Of a stretch of 64,000 nucleotides of DNA, positions 8,904 to 16,618 are shown one piece after another. The DNA is from an uncultured Lachnospiraceae bacterium (lineage in GTDB: Bacteria > Bacillota > Clostridia > Lachnospirales > Lachnospiraceae): NCBI GenBank assembly GCA_910578475.1, contig CAJTRK010000017.1, forward strand, positions 3,376 to 67,375. Direction: 5' to 3'. The position numbers and the translations under genes were made by a program. The notes under the pieces were generated by a model that did not search any database, was not told the origin of the DNA, and was given only the letters and a program-made list of their open reading frames with translations. Position 1 is the first letter of the stretch. Each line of letters begins with the position of its first letter.

Positions 8904-9163
8904 ATGGATATACATAATTTCAGAGATATCGGCGGTTATTAAAATCGAGACGGGAAAGTCCTGAAAAAGAATATGATTTTTCGCGGAGGCGCGTTAAACC
9001 GTATCATGCGGGAGCAGGCTGTGGGCCCCTGTCAGGGGTTCAGGAAGAGTTTATTCGGCTGACCATCGGCGCTGTCCGGAGAAAATATGTCGATTATGCC
9101 GAATTTTTTGAAAAGGAATACAGGCTGGACCGGGAAAAGAGAAACCGCCTCATAGAAATTTAG
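8904..9163 (+). pseudogene. Decayed tyrosine/serine phosphatase gene
   Basis: ATG 8904 opens MDIHNFRDIGGY and then meets TAA (8940-8942); the same frame goes on with NRDGKVLKKNMIFRGGALNR. This is the N-terminal pattern of the Y_phosphatase3 family (RDxGGYxTxDGxxVxxxxIFRSGxL). The following sequence jumps to a C-terminal-like helical tail (TIGAVRRKYVDYAEFFEKEY) ending at 9163. The central part with the HCxxGxxR active site is missing, so this is a remnant with an internal deletion and a stop, not a working gene. Confidence 0.75.
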
Positions 9164-9198
9164 TGTATGTAAAGGAGTTTGTCAAAAGGATAGCGGGG

Positions 9199-10605
9199 AT
9201 GAAGAACAAGACAAATCAGATGACCGACCGCGGTATGCTTTTTACCATTCTAACCCTTGCGTGGCCGACGATGCTGGAGCAGCTTATGCAGACGGCCGTT
9301 CAGTATATCGATACGGCGATGGTTGGTTCTTTGGGAACCCGGGCGACAGCGGCGGTAGGTTCAACGGGAACCGTCAACTGGCTCATCGGCAGTACGATTT
9401 CTGCCGTTGGCGTTGGATTTCTTTCTTATATCGCAAAGTCATACGGGGCAGACGACCAGACTGCCGCAAAACGTGCCGCTGCGCAGGCGGTCTTGTGTAC
9501 ATGCGTCCTGGGCGTTATCTTTACGGCGCTGACGTTATCTTTAAGCGGCATGATACCCGTCTGGATGCAGGTGGAAGCAGGAATACAGGAAATGGCTTCC
9601 CTGTATTTCATGATATTATATCTGCCCATGCTGCCGCGGACGGCGAGCATTATTTTCGGTACGGTGCTTCGTTCGGCGGGAGATACGAAATCACCGATGA
9701 AAATCGGACTGCTGGTAAATTTCATTAATGTAGTGTTGAATTTTCTCATGATATATCCTGCAAGACAGGTCGAAGTATTTTCGATACATTTTACCGTGTG
9801 GGGAGCGGGACTTGGCGTAATCGGCGCAGCAATTGCCAGTGCGGCCGCGTTTACGACAGGAGGTATCTGTATTACACGGGAGCTCTTCAGGCACAAAGAG
9901 ATTTCTCCAAGAGGGCAGAGATTTTCTCCCGATATGCAGATACTGAGACCATGTTTGCGCGTGGCGTTTCCGAACATGCTGCAGCGTTTTGGCACTTCGC
10001 TCGGATATGTGGCGTTCGCGGCGATGATTAATTCTCTCGGGGAAGTGTCAACGGCGGCGCATACCATTGCTAATACGGTGGAATCCGCTTTTTACATCCC
10101 GGGGTATGGAATGCAGACGGCGGCGGCAACGCTGGCGGGCAATGCATACGGTGCGAATGACGGAAAGCGCATGAAGAAACTTGCATCCATTTTTATCCCG
10201 TTGGAAATGATATTGATGACGGGGTCCGGTGCATGTCTTTTTTTGGCGGCGCCGGCTTTGATGAGGCTCTTTTCCGTACATGAGGCGGTCATTTCACTGG
10301 GGACGACGGTTCTGCGCATGGTGGCGGTTTCGGAACCTTTTTACGGATTTTCCATCATCATTGAAGGATTTATGATGGGGGTTGGAAAGACCAAAGCGCC
10401 TTTTGTATATAATATGATTGGGATGTGGTTAGTCCGTATTGCAGGAACTTTTGTCTGTACGCAGTTTCTTGGGCGCGGGCTGGTATCCGCATGGGCCTGC
10501 ATGATTATCCATAATCTGCTGTTGTTTGCGCTGTTTTTAGTCTGCTATATGCGGGGGATTTGGAATCCGTTCCATTCTGATTCGAAAAAAAATAATTTTA
10601 AATAG
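9199..10605 (+). CDS. MATE family efflux transporter (first copy)
   Basis: Membrane exporter of 468 residues with about 12 helices in the two homologous six-helix halves of the MATE family (first half from LAWPTMLEQLMQTAVQYIDTAMVG; second from LRVAFPNMLQRFGTSLGYVAF). Members export drugs or metabolites using Na+ or H+ gradients. ATG 9199 is preferred over the GTG at 9163 because AAAGGA lies 8 nt upstream of it and the GTG overlaps the remnant before it. No regulator is attached. A second, only distantly similar MATE gene lies at 38097. Confidence 0.88.
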   Translation: MKNKTNQMTDRGMLFTILTLAWPTMLEQLMQTAVQYIDTAMVGSLGTRATAAVGSTGTVNWLIGSTISAVGVGFLSYIAKSYGADDQTAAKRAAAQAVLCTCVLGVIFTALTLSLSGMIPVWMQVEAGIQEMASLYFMILYLPMLPRTASIIFGTVLRSAGDTKSPMKIGLLVNFINVVLNFLMIYPARQVEVFSIHFTVWGAGLGVIGAAIASAAAFTTGGICITRELFRHKEISPRGQRFSPDMQILRPCLRVAFPNMLQRFGTSLGYVAFAAMINSLGEVSTAAHTIANTVESAFYIPGYGMQTAAATLAGNAYGANDGKRMKKLASIFIPLEMILMTGSGACLFLAAPALMRLFSVHEAVISLGTTVLRMVAVSEPFYGFSIIIEGFMMGVGKTKAPFVYNMIGMWLVRIAGTFVCTQFLGRGLVSAWACMIIHNLLLFALFLVCYMRGIWNPFHSDSKKNNFK

Positions 10606-10671
10606 GACAGCTATCTGTCATATTCGATATGGTATCATTCATGATAAATCAGAGAATCAGGAGGTAAATAT

Positions 10672-10971
10672 ATGGAAAAATGGTTATACGTCATGATGAT
10701 TCAAAAGGGAAAATCTTTTAACAAAGTCACAAAAGCCGTAATTACGAGGCATGTGGAAAATCTGAGAAAATTGGATGCGGACGGAAAAATAGAGCTCTGC
10801 GGTCCGTTCAAAGGTTATCCGGGCGTCGCCGGTATGGTTATTTTTAAGACCGAAAGCTATGAAGAAGCAGAGGCGTTGTGCAGGCAGGAGCCGCTTGTAG
10901 CGGAAGGGTATGCGAAGTATACGCTGGCGTCTTTACAGGTAGCGGATAATGAGAATAACTATTTGCTGTAA
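10672..10971 (+). CDS. YciI-like protein
   Basis: 99 residues with the YciI/dimeric alpha-beta-barrel pattern: an N-terminal strand (WLYVMMIQKG), a helix containing a His (ITRHVENLRKL), then GPFKGYPGVAGMVIFKTESYEEAEALCRQEP and a closing strand. The family includes small enzymes and stress proteins of mostly unknown reaction. AGGAGG lies 7 nt upstream of the ATG. The thioesterase gene follows closely, so the two are probably co-transcribed. Confidence 0.75.
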   Translation: MEKWLYVMMIQKGKSFNKVTKAVITRHVENLRKLDADGKIELCGPFKGYPGVAGMVIFKTESYEEAEALCRQEPLVAEGYAKYTLASLQVADNENNYLL

Positions 10972-11011
10972 GAAACAATCTTATGCCCTTAAAGGAGAAG
11001 GAAAGGTCACG

Positions 11012-11479
11012 ATGGAAAAAAGAGTATCGGAATCCAGAATAGAGCAGGTATATCAGGTCCGGCCGGAGCATTTGAACGGGGCGGGCCGGTTATTCGGCGG
11101 AAAGCTGATGGAATGGATTGATGAGCTGGCGGGACTTGTGGGAATCAGACATACACAGCAGGATGTGATAACCGCATCCGTCGATAATCTGAAATTTATC
11201 AGAGGAGCTTATTTGAAGGATTTGCTCGTACTGATTGGAAGAGTAACCTATGTAGGAAAAACTTCGCTGGAAGTGCGGGTAGATACTTATATAGAGAGCC
11301 TTGACGGAATCCGAAAACCTATAAACAGAGCCTATTTGACGCTGGTTGCGGTGGACAAAGACGGAAATCCCGTGGAAGTGCCGAAGCTGATAATTGAGAC
11401 GGAAGCGGAAAAAGCGGAATGGGAAGCGGGGATAAAAAGAAGGGAAATGCGTAGGCAGCGAAAAGAAGAGGGATTTTAA
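11012..11479 (+). CDS. Acyl-CoA thioesterase, hotdog fold (YciA-like)
   Basis: 155 residues, single hotdog domain. The core reads HLNGAGRLFGGKLMEWIDELAGL, followed by TASVDNLKFIRGAYLKDLL, the acyl-CoA thioesterase (4HBT/YciA/BACH) pattern in which Asn and Asp of the central helix act on the thioester. It hydrolyses acyl-CoA esters in the cytoplasm; chain-length preference cannot be read. ATG 11012 follows GGAAAGG and gives the family-typical N-terminus. The C-terminal ~20 residues are highly charged. Confidence 0.85.
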   Translation: MEKRVSESRIEQVYQVRPEHLNGAGRLFGGKLMEWIDELAGLVGIRHTQQDVITASVDNLKFIRGAYLKDLLVLIGRVTYVGKTSLEVRVDTYIESLDGIRKPINRAYLTLVAVDKDGNPVEVPKLIIETEAEKAEWEAGIKRREMRRQRKEEGF

Positions 11480-11530
11480 CAAAAGAACAATGCCGGGTGG
11501 GTGGCTGTCTGTAAAGGATATTGTTGCCGG

Positions 11531-12067
11531 ATGGATGCCATGATAGACCGTATGACGCTGCAGCTTTTGGCCAGAGCGGGAGAGATTGAGGGAAGGAAAG
11601 ACATTCCCGTTTTACAGCGTCTGCCCATGATGATAAAAGCGCCGCATCTGCGTGCGGACTGGAGCGGTGAACTCATGGAGCAGATACATAAGCCGCAAAA
11701 TGCGCTCATGCACCAGAAAATACAGGAAAGAATGATGACGGAAATGACATTTCTCTATGCGAACACGGCTTTTGATGAACTGACGGAATACGGCCCGGAA
11801 GTCAGACAGAAAAAGACGGAGGCTTTTATTTATCATCTGGAACGGCTTTTAAAGATGGAACAGGAGTTGTTCCTTTATTTTTTTGGTTATAGACTGACTG
11901 ATGATTTGCCCCCGCAGTTGTGGCGGTTTTTTTGCGGCGATGGAAGATGGGGAGATGAACGGCATATGAAAGGAAGAAACAAAGGAGCGGCTTCCATAAA
12001 GCGTATGAGGCTCTGTTACGATAAACCCATCAAAAAGACTATCAATACGATAACAGGCAGTACATAA
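11531..12067 (+). CDS. Unrecognised protein (178 aa), overlapping the symporter gene tail to tail
   Basis: No family recognised. It is helical, Met-, Arg- and His-rich, without membrane segments except a short aromatic run (ELFLYFFGYRL) near residue 120. ATG 11531 is chosen because AAAGGA lies about 12 nt upstream; a GTG at 11501 is the alternative. The last 52 bp overlap the 3' end of the symporter gene on the other strand, and no terminator is visible between them. The final Arg/Lys-rich 25 residues may only reflect read-through into antisense sequence, so the true end could be a degraded one. Confidence 0.5.
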   Translation: MDAMIDRMTLQLLARAGEIEGRKDIPVLQRLPMMIKAPHLRADWSGELMEQIHKPQNALMHQKIQERMMTEMTFLYANTAFDELTEYGPEVRQKKTEAFIYHLERLLKMEQELFLYFFGYRLTDDLPPQLWRFFCGDGRWGDERHMKGRNKGAASIKRMRLCYDKPIKKTINTITGST

Positions 12068-13371
12068 GTCATGTACAGCCGCATCCATCCGGCAACCTTC
12101 ATTCCTTTTCCCTGATTGGCTTCGGCAACAAGCCTGTTCCATCCCCAACCGTAACGGCTTGTCGCGAACAGGACATAGGTCAGGCTTCCGAGCGGCAGCA
12201 ACAGATTGCTCACGATAAAATCTTCCAAATCCAGTACGGTTGAGCCGGCGCCTCTTGGCTGGAACCCGGATAATAGGTTATAACCGACCGCACAGGGAAG
12301 GGATAAAACGATGACCGCAAACATGTTGATATAACAGGCTTTTTTTCTGGCCCATCCGAATAAATCCATACAGCAGGAAATAATGTTTTCAAAAACAGCG
12401 AGAACGGTTGAAAATGAGGCAAAAAACATGAATACGAAGAACAGGCTTCCCCACAGACGTCCCGCCGGCATATGATTGAAAATATTCGGCAGTGTCACGA
12501 AAATAAGGCTCGGACCGCTGTCGGGGCTGACGCCGTAAGCAAAGCAGGCAGGGAAAATGATAAGGCCGGATACGAATGCGACGAAGGTATCCAGTACGGC
12601 AACGTTCACGGCTTCCCCAAGAAGCGTTCGCTCTTTCCCGATATAGCTCCCGAAGATAGCCATCGAACCGATTCCGAGGCTGAGTGTAAAAAACGCCTGC
12701 GTCATTGCGCCGAGCAGCACATTGCCGATGCCGAGACTTGTCATCCGTTCGAAGTCCGGAAGAAGATAAAAGCGTAAGCCCTCGCCGCCTCCTTTTAACA
12801 ACAGGCTGTTGAAAGCAAGCACTACCATAATTGCCAGTAAGGCAAGCATCATGATTTTACTGACTTTTTCCAGACCGTTCTGCAGCCCTATGGAACAGAT
12901 TCCAAATCCGAGCAGTACGACAACGGCCATGAACCCAACCATTCCGTAAGGGTCGGCCAGCATATTTCCGAATATCGTTCCGATAGCCTCAGCGTCCGTT
13001 CCGACAAAAGTTCCCTCGGCCATATAAAAGAAGTAGTGGAGCATCCAGCCCGCTACCGTCGTGTAAAACATCATCAGAAGATAGTTGCCCGCCATCGCGG
13101 CATATCCGTGCAGATGCCATTTCTGCCCCGGCTTTTCCAATGCGTGGTACAGCTTCACCGGACTTTTCCGGGAGGCGCGCCCCAGTGAAAATTCAATGGT
13201 CATCACAGGGATTCCCAGGATAATCAGGAAAAACAGGTAGCACAGCACAAAAGCGCCGCCCCCGTATTGACCGGCCATATACGGAAACTTCCAGACATTT
13301 CCAATGCCGATGGCACAGCCGGCGCTGAGCAGAATAAAGCCAAGACGGCTTCCAAGACGTTCTCGTTCCAT
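12016..13371 (-). CDS. Sodium:neurotransmitter symporter (NSS/SNF) family transporter
   Basis: Membrane protein of 451 residues with about 11-12 helices that imports amino acids or related compounds with Na+. Helix 1 has the NSS signature (RLGFILLSAGCAIGIGNVWKFPYMAGQYGGGAF) with the unwound GIGNVWKFP Na+/substrate site; helix 6 region has the FFTLSLGIGSMAIFGSY motif. On the minus strand TGGAGT stands 8 nt before ATG 13371, giving the usual MERERLGSRLG start. Other in-frame starts (13383, 13437) lack such a site. Its leader carries four palindromic repeats, so expression is probably controlled there. Confidence 0.9.
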   Translation of the reverse strand: MERERLGSRLGFILLSAGCAIGIGNVWKFPYMAGQYGGGAFVLCYLFFLIILGIPVMTIEFSLGRASRKSPVKLYHALEKPGQKWHLHGYAAMAGNYLLMMFYTTVAGWMLHYFFYMAEGTFVGTDAEAIGTIFGNMLADPYGMVGFMAVVVLLGFGICSIGLQNGLEKVSKIMMLALLAIMVVLAFNSLLLKGGGEGLRFYLLPDFERMTSLGIGNVLLGAMTQAFFTLSLGIGSMAIFGSYIGKERTLLGEAVNVAVLDTFVAFVSGLIIFPACFAYGVSPDSGPSLIFVTLPNIFNHMPAGRLWGSLFFVFMFFASFSTVLAVFENIISCCMDLFGWARKKACYINMFAVIVLSLPCAVGYNLLSGFQPRGAGSTVLDLEDFIVSNLLLPLGSLTYVLFATSRYGWGWNRLVAEANQGKGMKVAGWMRLYMTYVLPVIVLIVFLMGLS

Positions 13372-13446
13372 GTTTAACTCCATTTCTGCGCTGCTTTTTG
13401 CGCATAAACGAGTTTGTGGCAAGCAGCGCGCAGACACAAATCTCGC

Positions 13447-13541
13447 GATTGAAAATCTTTATTTTCAATCTTTGAAAATCTTTATTTTCAATCTTTGAAA
13501 ATCTTTATTTTCAATCTTTGAAAATTTTAATTTTCAATCTT
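13447..13541. repeat. Four tandem 23-bp palindromic repeats
   Basis: Four units with an exact 23-bp period (beginning 13449, 13472, 13495, 13518). Each contains TTGAAAAT and ATTTTCAA as perfect 8-bp arms around 4-5 nt, extending to 10 bp (GATTGAAAAT/ATTTTCAATC) in the first. The first three units are identical; the fourth differs in the loop region. The array ends about 75 nt upstream of the symporter start codon (minus strand) and, given the promoter at 13582-13610, would lie in its leader RNA. Confidence 0.9.
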
Positions 13542-13581
13542 TTCCTCTCATTCTGTCATTTCTATTGGTCTGACATCCATT

Positions 13582-13610
13582 AGTCTAACATCCGAGGAAT
13601 CTTTCGTCAA
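13582..13610 (-). promoter_or_regulatory. Promoter of the symporter gene
   Basis: Minus strand TTGACG (13605-13610), 17-bp spacer, TAGACT (13582-13587). An 11-bp direct repeat, GTCTGACATCC (13568) and GTCTAACATCC (13583), has a period of 15 and covers the -10 box and start point. This places a ~200-nt leader, including the palindrome array, before the coding region. The 455 bp between the two divergent genes contain no open gene. Confidence 0.4.
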
Positions 13611-13741
13611 ATATAAATGCATGAGCATTTTTCCGAAACTCGTTTTCTTATACAAAGTTCATAAAATTCAATTGGGAAACAGTCAGAAAGAGAAAGAAAT
13701 ATGTGAAAACTGCTAATTATGAGAAAAAAACACAAGAGGAG

Positions 13742-13771
13742 TTGACAAAAATCAACAAATAACCATATAAT
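13742..13771 (+). promoter_or_regulatory. Promoter of the AtuA/ABC/ADP-ribosylglycohydrolase operon
   Basis: Perfect TTGACA (13742-13747) and perfect TATAAT (13766-13771) with an 18-bp spacer. It is 56 nt upstream of the first ATG and is the strongest promoter seen in this part of the window. A strong promoter covered by an operator fits repression with inducer release. Confidence 0.75.
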
Positions 13772-13775
13772 ATAA

Positions 13776-13786
13776 TTGTTTAACAA
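13776..13786. promoter_or_regulatory. FadR-type GntR operator on the transcription start
   Basis: TTGTTTAACAA: arms TTGTT and AACAA around one T. It fits the FadR-subfamily pattern GT-N3-AC with flanking symmetry (TNGTNNNACNA), and it covers the expected start point (about 13778) of the strong promoter. The operon's own FadR-type regulator gene is at 25847, making it the obvious ligand. Confidence 0.65.
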
Positions 13787-13826
13787 ATAGACAAAAAAGA
13801 AGGAAGTTATAGGGAAAGGCACGGTC

Positions 13827-15251
13827 ATGAATATGAAAGAAATGAAAATTTTGGCGCCATGCGGAATTCTGGGGTACGGATTTCCCAAAGAGTCTTTCAT
13901 GAATGGTATGAAAGAAAAACCGGATGCAATCGTAGTAGATGCCGGGAGTACGGACGCAGGGCCGCATAAGCTCGGAGAGGGTGTTGCAATCGTCAGCGAC
14001 GAAGCCAGCAGAAGAGATTTGGAACTGATTATAACGGCGGCTGCCCGGGCGGAAATTCCGGCCATTATCGGTTCGGCGGGAGGCGCCGGAGGAAGCGTTC
14101 ATGTGGAACGCACGCTGCGCATTGTCGCTTCCATTATAGAGGAACATCATCTGCAGGCGTTGAAGACCGTAGTGATATGGGCAGATATTCCCAAAACCGT
14201 TATCAAAGAAAAAATGAAAGAAGGAAAAACCGAAAAACTGGGAAACCTTGTAAAAGAGCTGACGGAAGAACGGCTCGATAAATCGAGCGGTATCGTAGCG
14301 CAGATGGGACATGAGCCGATTGTAAAAGCATTGCAGGAAGGCGCCAGGCTGATTATCTGCGGCCGTGCTTACGACCCGAGCCCTTTTGCCGCGGTGACGG
14401 CATATTACGGATTTCCGCTGGAATATGGTTATCATGCGGGAAAAATTTTGGAATGCGCGGCGCTTTGTGCGGTTCCCGGAACGACGAAGGATTGTATGCT
14501 CGGGACGATTAGAGAAGACGGATTTGTCATTAAGCCGTTGTCCGGTACGAGGAAATGTACGACGTTATCCGTTGCCGCCCATACTTTTTATGAAAAAGAA
14601 CATCCCTATATACTGCATGGGCCGGGGGTGGTCATGAATCTGGAAGCATGCAGTTTTGAACAATACGATGAAAGCAGCGTTATGGTAAAGGGCAGCCGTA
14701 TCGAGAAAGCCCCCCGCTATCAGGTGAAGCTGGAGGGAGCTATCCGTGTGGCATACAGAACGTTCGTAATCGCGGGAGTACGCGACCCGATAATGATTTC
14801 CATGCTGAAAGAAGTGGAAAAACTGGTGGAAGAACAAACAAAGGAATATTACGGAGACATTGACCGCAGCCGTTATCAGATACATTTTATGAATTATGGC
14901 ATCGATGCGGTGATGGGAGAGGCGGAGCCGCTTGCGGATGAGAAAGGCCATGAAGTGGGAGTCCTGTTCGAAGTGATTGCGGATACCCAGGAACTTGCCA
15001 ATGTTATCTGCAGCACATTACGTTCTACTTTTCTTCATTACGGGTATCCGGGAAGAAAATCTACGGCGGGCAATCTTGCGTTTCCGTTTGCGCCGAGCGA
15101 TATTCCGTTCGGGCCGGTATATGAGTTCTCCGTTTATCATCTGATGGAGATTGCGGAAACGGAAATGGACGAGCTGTTTCCGATGGAGTGGATAGACTGG
15201 AGCGGGGAACAACTTTGTGGCGGTGCGCGTCTCAAAGCCCCCACTGATTAA
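13827..15251 (+). CDS. AtuA-like (DUF1446) protein
   Basis: 474-residue cytoplasmic protein of the acyclic-terpene-utilisation AtuA/DUF1446 family. Visible marks are DAIVVDAGSTDAGPHKLG near residue 33, IIGSAGGAGGSVHVER near 75, and a long alpha/beta body ending in a PFAPSDIPFGPVYEFSVYH block. The family's reaction is not firmly established; it occurs in carboxylate, terpene and amino-acid breakdown clusters and usually pairs with a DUF4387 protein, as here. ATG 13827 lies 6 nt after AGGGAAAGG. It is the first gene of a long operon under a FadR-type operator, so it should act early on the imported compound or on its aglycone. Confidence 0.8.
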   Translation: MNMKEMKILAPCGILGYGFPKESFMNGMKEKPDAIVVDAGSTDAGPHKLGEGVAIVSDEASRRDLELIITAAARAEIPAIIGSAGGAGGSVHVERTLRIVASIIEEHHLQALKTVVIWADIPKTVIKEKMKEGKTEKLGNLVKELTEERLDKSSGIVAQMGHEPIVKALQEGARLIICGRAYDPSPFAAVTAYYGFPLEYGYHAGKILECAALCAVPGTTKDCMLGTIREDGFVIKPLSGTRKCTTLSVAAHTFYEKEHPYILHGPGVVMNLEACSFEQYDESSVMVKGSRIEKAPRYQVKLEGAIRVAYRTFVIAGVRDPIMISMLKEVEKLVEEQTKEYYGDIDRSRYQIHFMNYGIDAVMGEAEPLADEKGHEVGVLFEVIADTQELANVICSTLRSTFLHYGYPGRKSTAGNLAFPFAPSDIPFGPVYEFSVYHLMEIAETEMDELFPMEWIDWSGEQLCGGARLKAPTD

Positions 15252-15254
15252 AAT

Positions 15255-15283
15255 GCCGCTGACGCGGCGGAATGAGAGGAAAC
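15255..15283 (+). promoter_or_regulatory. Hairpin-plus-ribosome-binding-site element 1
   Basis: GCCGC-TGAC-GCGGC hairpin (15255-15268) directly followed by a GAATGAGAGGAAAC ribosome-binding segment before ATG 15284. Nearly the same cassette occurs at 16589 and 38068; GCGGCGGAATGAGAGGAAA is identical here and at 38077. Confidence 0.6.
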
Positions 15284-15604
15284 ATGAAAGAGTATAAATT
15301 ATATGATTTGGCAACGGTAATCCGTTCCAAGAACAGCGGTCCGTTCCAAATCACACTGGATGTATTATTCGATGATGCGGAAATCTATCGGAAAATAAAA
15401 GAAAGCGGAGCGATTACCGAAGAGCGGATTGCGGCTATGTATAAAATGGAAGAAGCCAGAATCCAACAGATAGTGTTCTTCGATACGGCGCTCGGATTCA
15501 AGATTACTTATGACCGGAGCATCTCTTCCGGGACATGCGGAGAACGGGACGTATACGGCGCGCAGCAGCATGCGCCGTTGGCTGAAATGAACATCAGAAT
15601 ATAG
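15284..15604 (+). CDS. DUF4387 family protein (AtuA partner)
   Basis: 106 residues with the DUF4387 pattern: LYDLATVIRSKNSGPFQITL at the start, LDVLFDD, then TALGFKITYDR and a C-terminal SGTCGERDVYGAQQHAPL. It is almost always encoded next to a DUF1446 protein or fused to it, and probably forms a complex with it. GAGAGGA stands right before ATG 15284. It is separated from the AtuA-like gene by 32 bp that hold a GC-rich hairpin. The enzymatic role is unknown. Confidence 0.8.
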   Translation: MKEYKLYDLATVIRSKNSGPFQITLDVLFDDAEIYRKIKESGAITEERIAAMYKMEEARIQQIVFFDTALGFKITYDRSISSGTCGERDVYGAQQHAPLAEMNIRI

Positions 15605-15622
15605 AAAGGACGGAAAACAGAA

Positions 15623-16546
15623 GTGGGTAAAACAGCGGTAAAAAAGAAATGTCAGGCTTCGACCTGGCAGAAAATAAAAAGATATAAATGGATTTATCTG
15701 ATGCTGATGCCGGCGCTTTTATATTTTGTGATTTTCCGGGTAAGTGCGATTATCGGCATGAAGCTTGCATTTTATGATTATAAGATTGTAGGAGACAATA
15801 CCTTCGTAGGCATGAAATATTTTAAAATGCTCTTCGATACGCCGGCTTTCTGGAATATTATGAAAAACACTTTGTTAATCAGCAGCATCAAGATTTTTCT
15901 GCTGTTCCCGTTCCCGGTCATGTTTGCATTGCTTTTGAACGAAGTGGGCAGAACGAAGTTCGGAAAATTCGTGCAGGTTGTTTCTTATATGCCCCATTTT
16001 CTTTCCTGGGTTATCATTGCAGGTATCTGGATAGACGCATTTTCTCAGGGCGGTATCGTGACCGGAATCATGAAGGCGTTCGGTCTGGAATATAAGAATC
16101 TGATGGTGAGCAAATCCGCAATCATTCCGATTCTGACAGGGTCTGAAATGTGGAGGAGCATCGGTTGGGACTCAATTATCTACCTGTCCGCGATTCTGGG
16201 AATCAGCAAGGAACTGTATGATGCGGCGGCAATTGACGGCGCGGGAAGATGGAAGACGGTAAAGCATATTATTCTGCCGGCCCTGGCAATTCCGATGGTT
16301 ACGGTACTGATTCTGAATGTTGGTTTCATTATGAGCGCGGGACTGGACCAGATTCTGAACTTTTCGAACGACGCGGTGCTGAGCCGGATTGACATCATCG
16401 ATACTTATGTATACCGGATAGGACTTGTGAATACGCAATATTCGTTTGCGACGGCGGCGAGTCTGTTCAAAGGAGTAATCGGAACGACGCTGGTTTTGAT
16501 TACACACTTTATATCGAAAAAACTTACCGGAACCGGAGCGTGGTAA
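15623..16546 (+). CDS. ABC sugar transporter permease (LplB/YtcP-partner type)
   Basis: 307-residue inner permease of a carbohydrate-type importer, six helices, with the EAA loop that contacts the ATPase near residue 195 (LYDAAAIDGAGRWKTVKHIILP). A positively charged N-terminus (KKKCQASTWQKIKRYKW) precedes the first helix. GTG start at 15623, 13 nt after AAAGGA. It pairs with the next permease and the lipoprotein at 20123. This LplB-type family imports oligosaccharides or glycosides and commonly borrows a shared ATPase; none is encoded in this window. Confidence 0.88.
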   Translation: MGKTAVKKKCQASTWQKIKRYKWIYLMLMPALLYFVIFRVSAIIGMKLAFYDYKIVGDNTFVGMKYFKMLFDTPAFWNIMKNTLLISSIKIFLLFPFPVMFALLLNEVGRTKFGKFVQVVSYMPHFLSWVIIAGIWIDAFSQGGIVTGIMKAFGLEYKNLMVSKSAIIPILTGSEMWRSIGWDSIIYLSAILGISKELYDAAAIDGAGRWKTVKHIILPALAIPMVTVLILNVGFIMSAGLDQILNFSNDAVLSRIDIIDTYVYRIGLVNTQYSFATAASLFKGVIGTTLVLITHFISKKLTGTGAW

Positions 16547-16588
16547 GAAAGGCAAAAAGATTTTCCAAAGAGATTCATGGATAGTTGT

Positions 16589-16618
16589 GCCGCCAGGGGC
16601 GGCGGATGGAGAGGAAAG
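16589..16618 (+). promoter_or_regulatory. Hairpin-plus-ribosome-binding-site element 2
   Basis: GCCGCC-AGG-GGCGGC perfect 6-bp hairpin (16589-16603) followed by GGATGGAGAGGAAAG before ATG 16619. Same architecture as the elements at 15255 and 38068. Confidence 0.6.

Noticed and set aside
8904..9163. Working phosphatase gene
   Set aside because: In-frame stop after 12 codons and loss of the catalytic middle part.
11501..12067. Longer version of the unknown gene from GTG 11501
   Set aside because: No ribosome-binding site before the GTG; ATG 11531 has AAAGGA upstream.
13447..13541. CRISPR-like array
   Set aside because: The units repeat head to tail with no unique spacers, and no cas genes are near; it is a palindromic tandem repeat.
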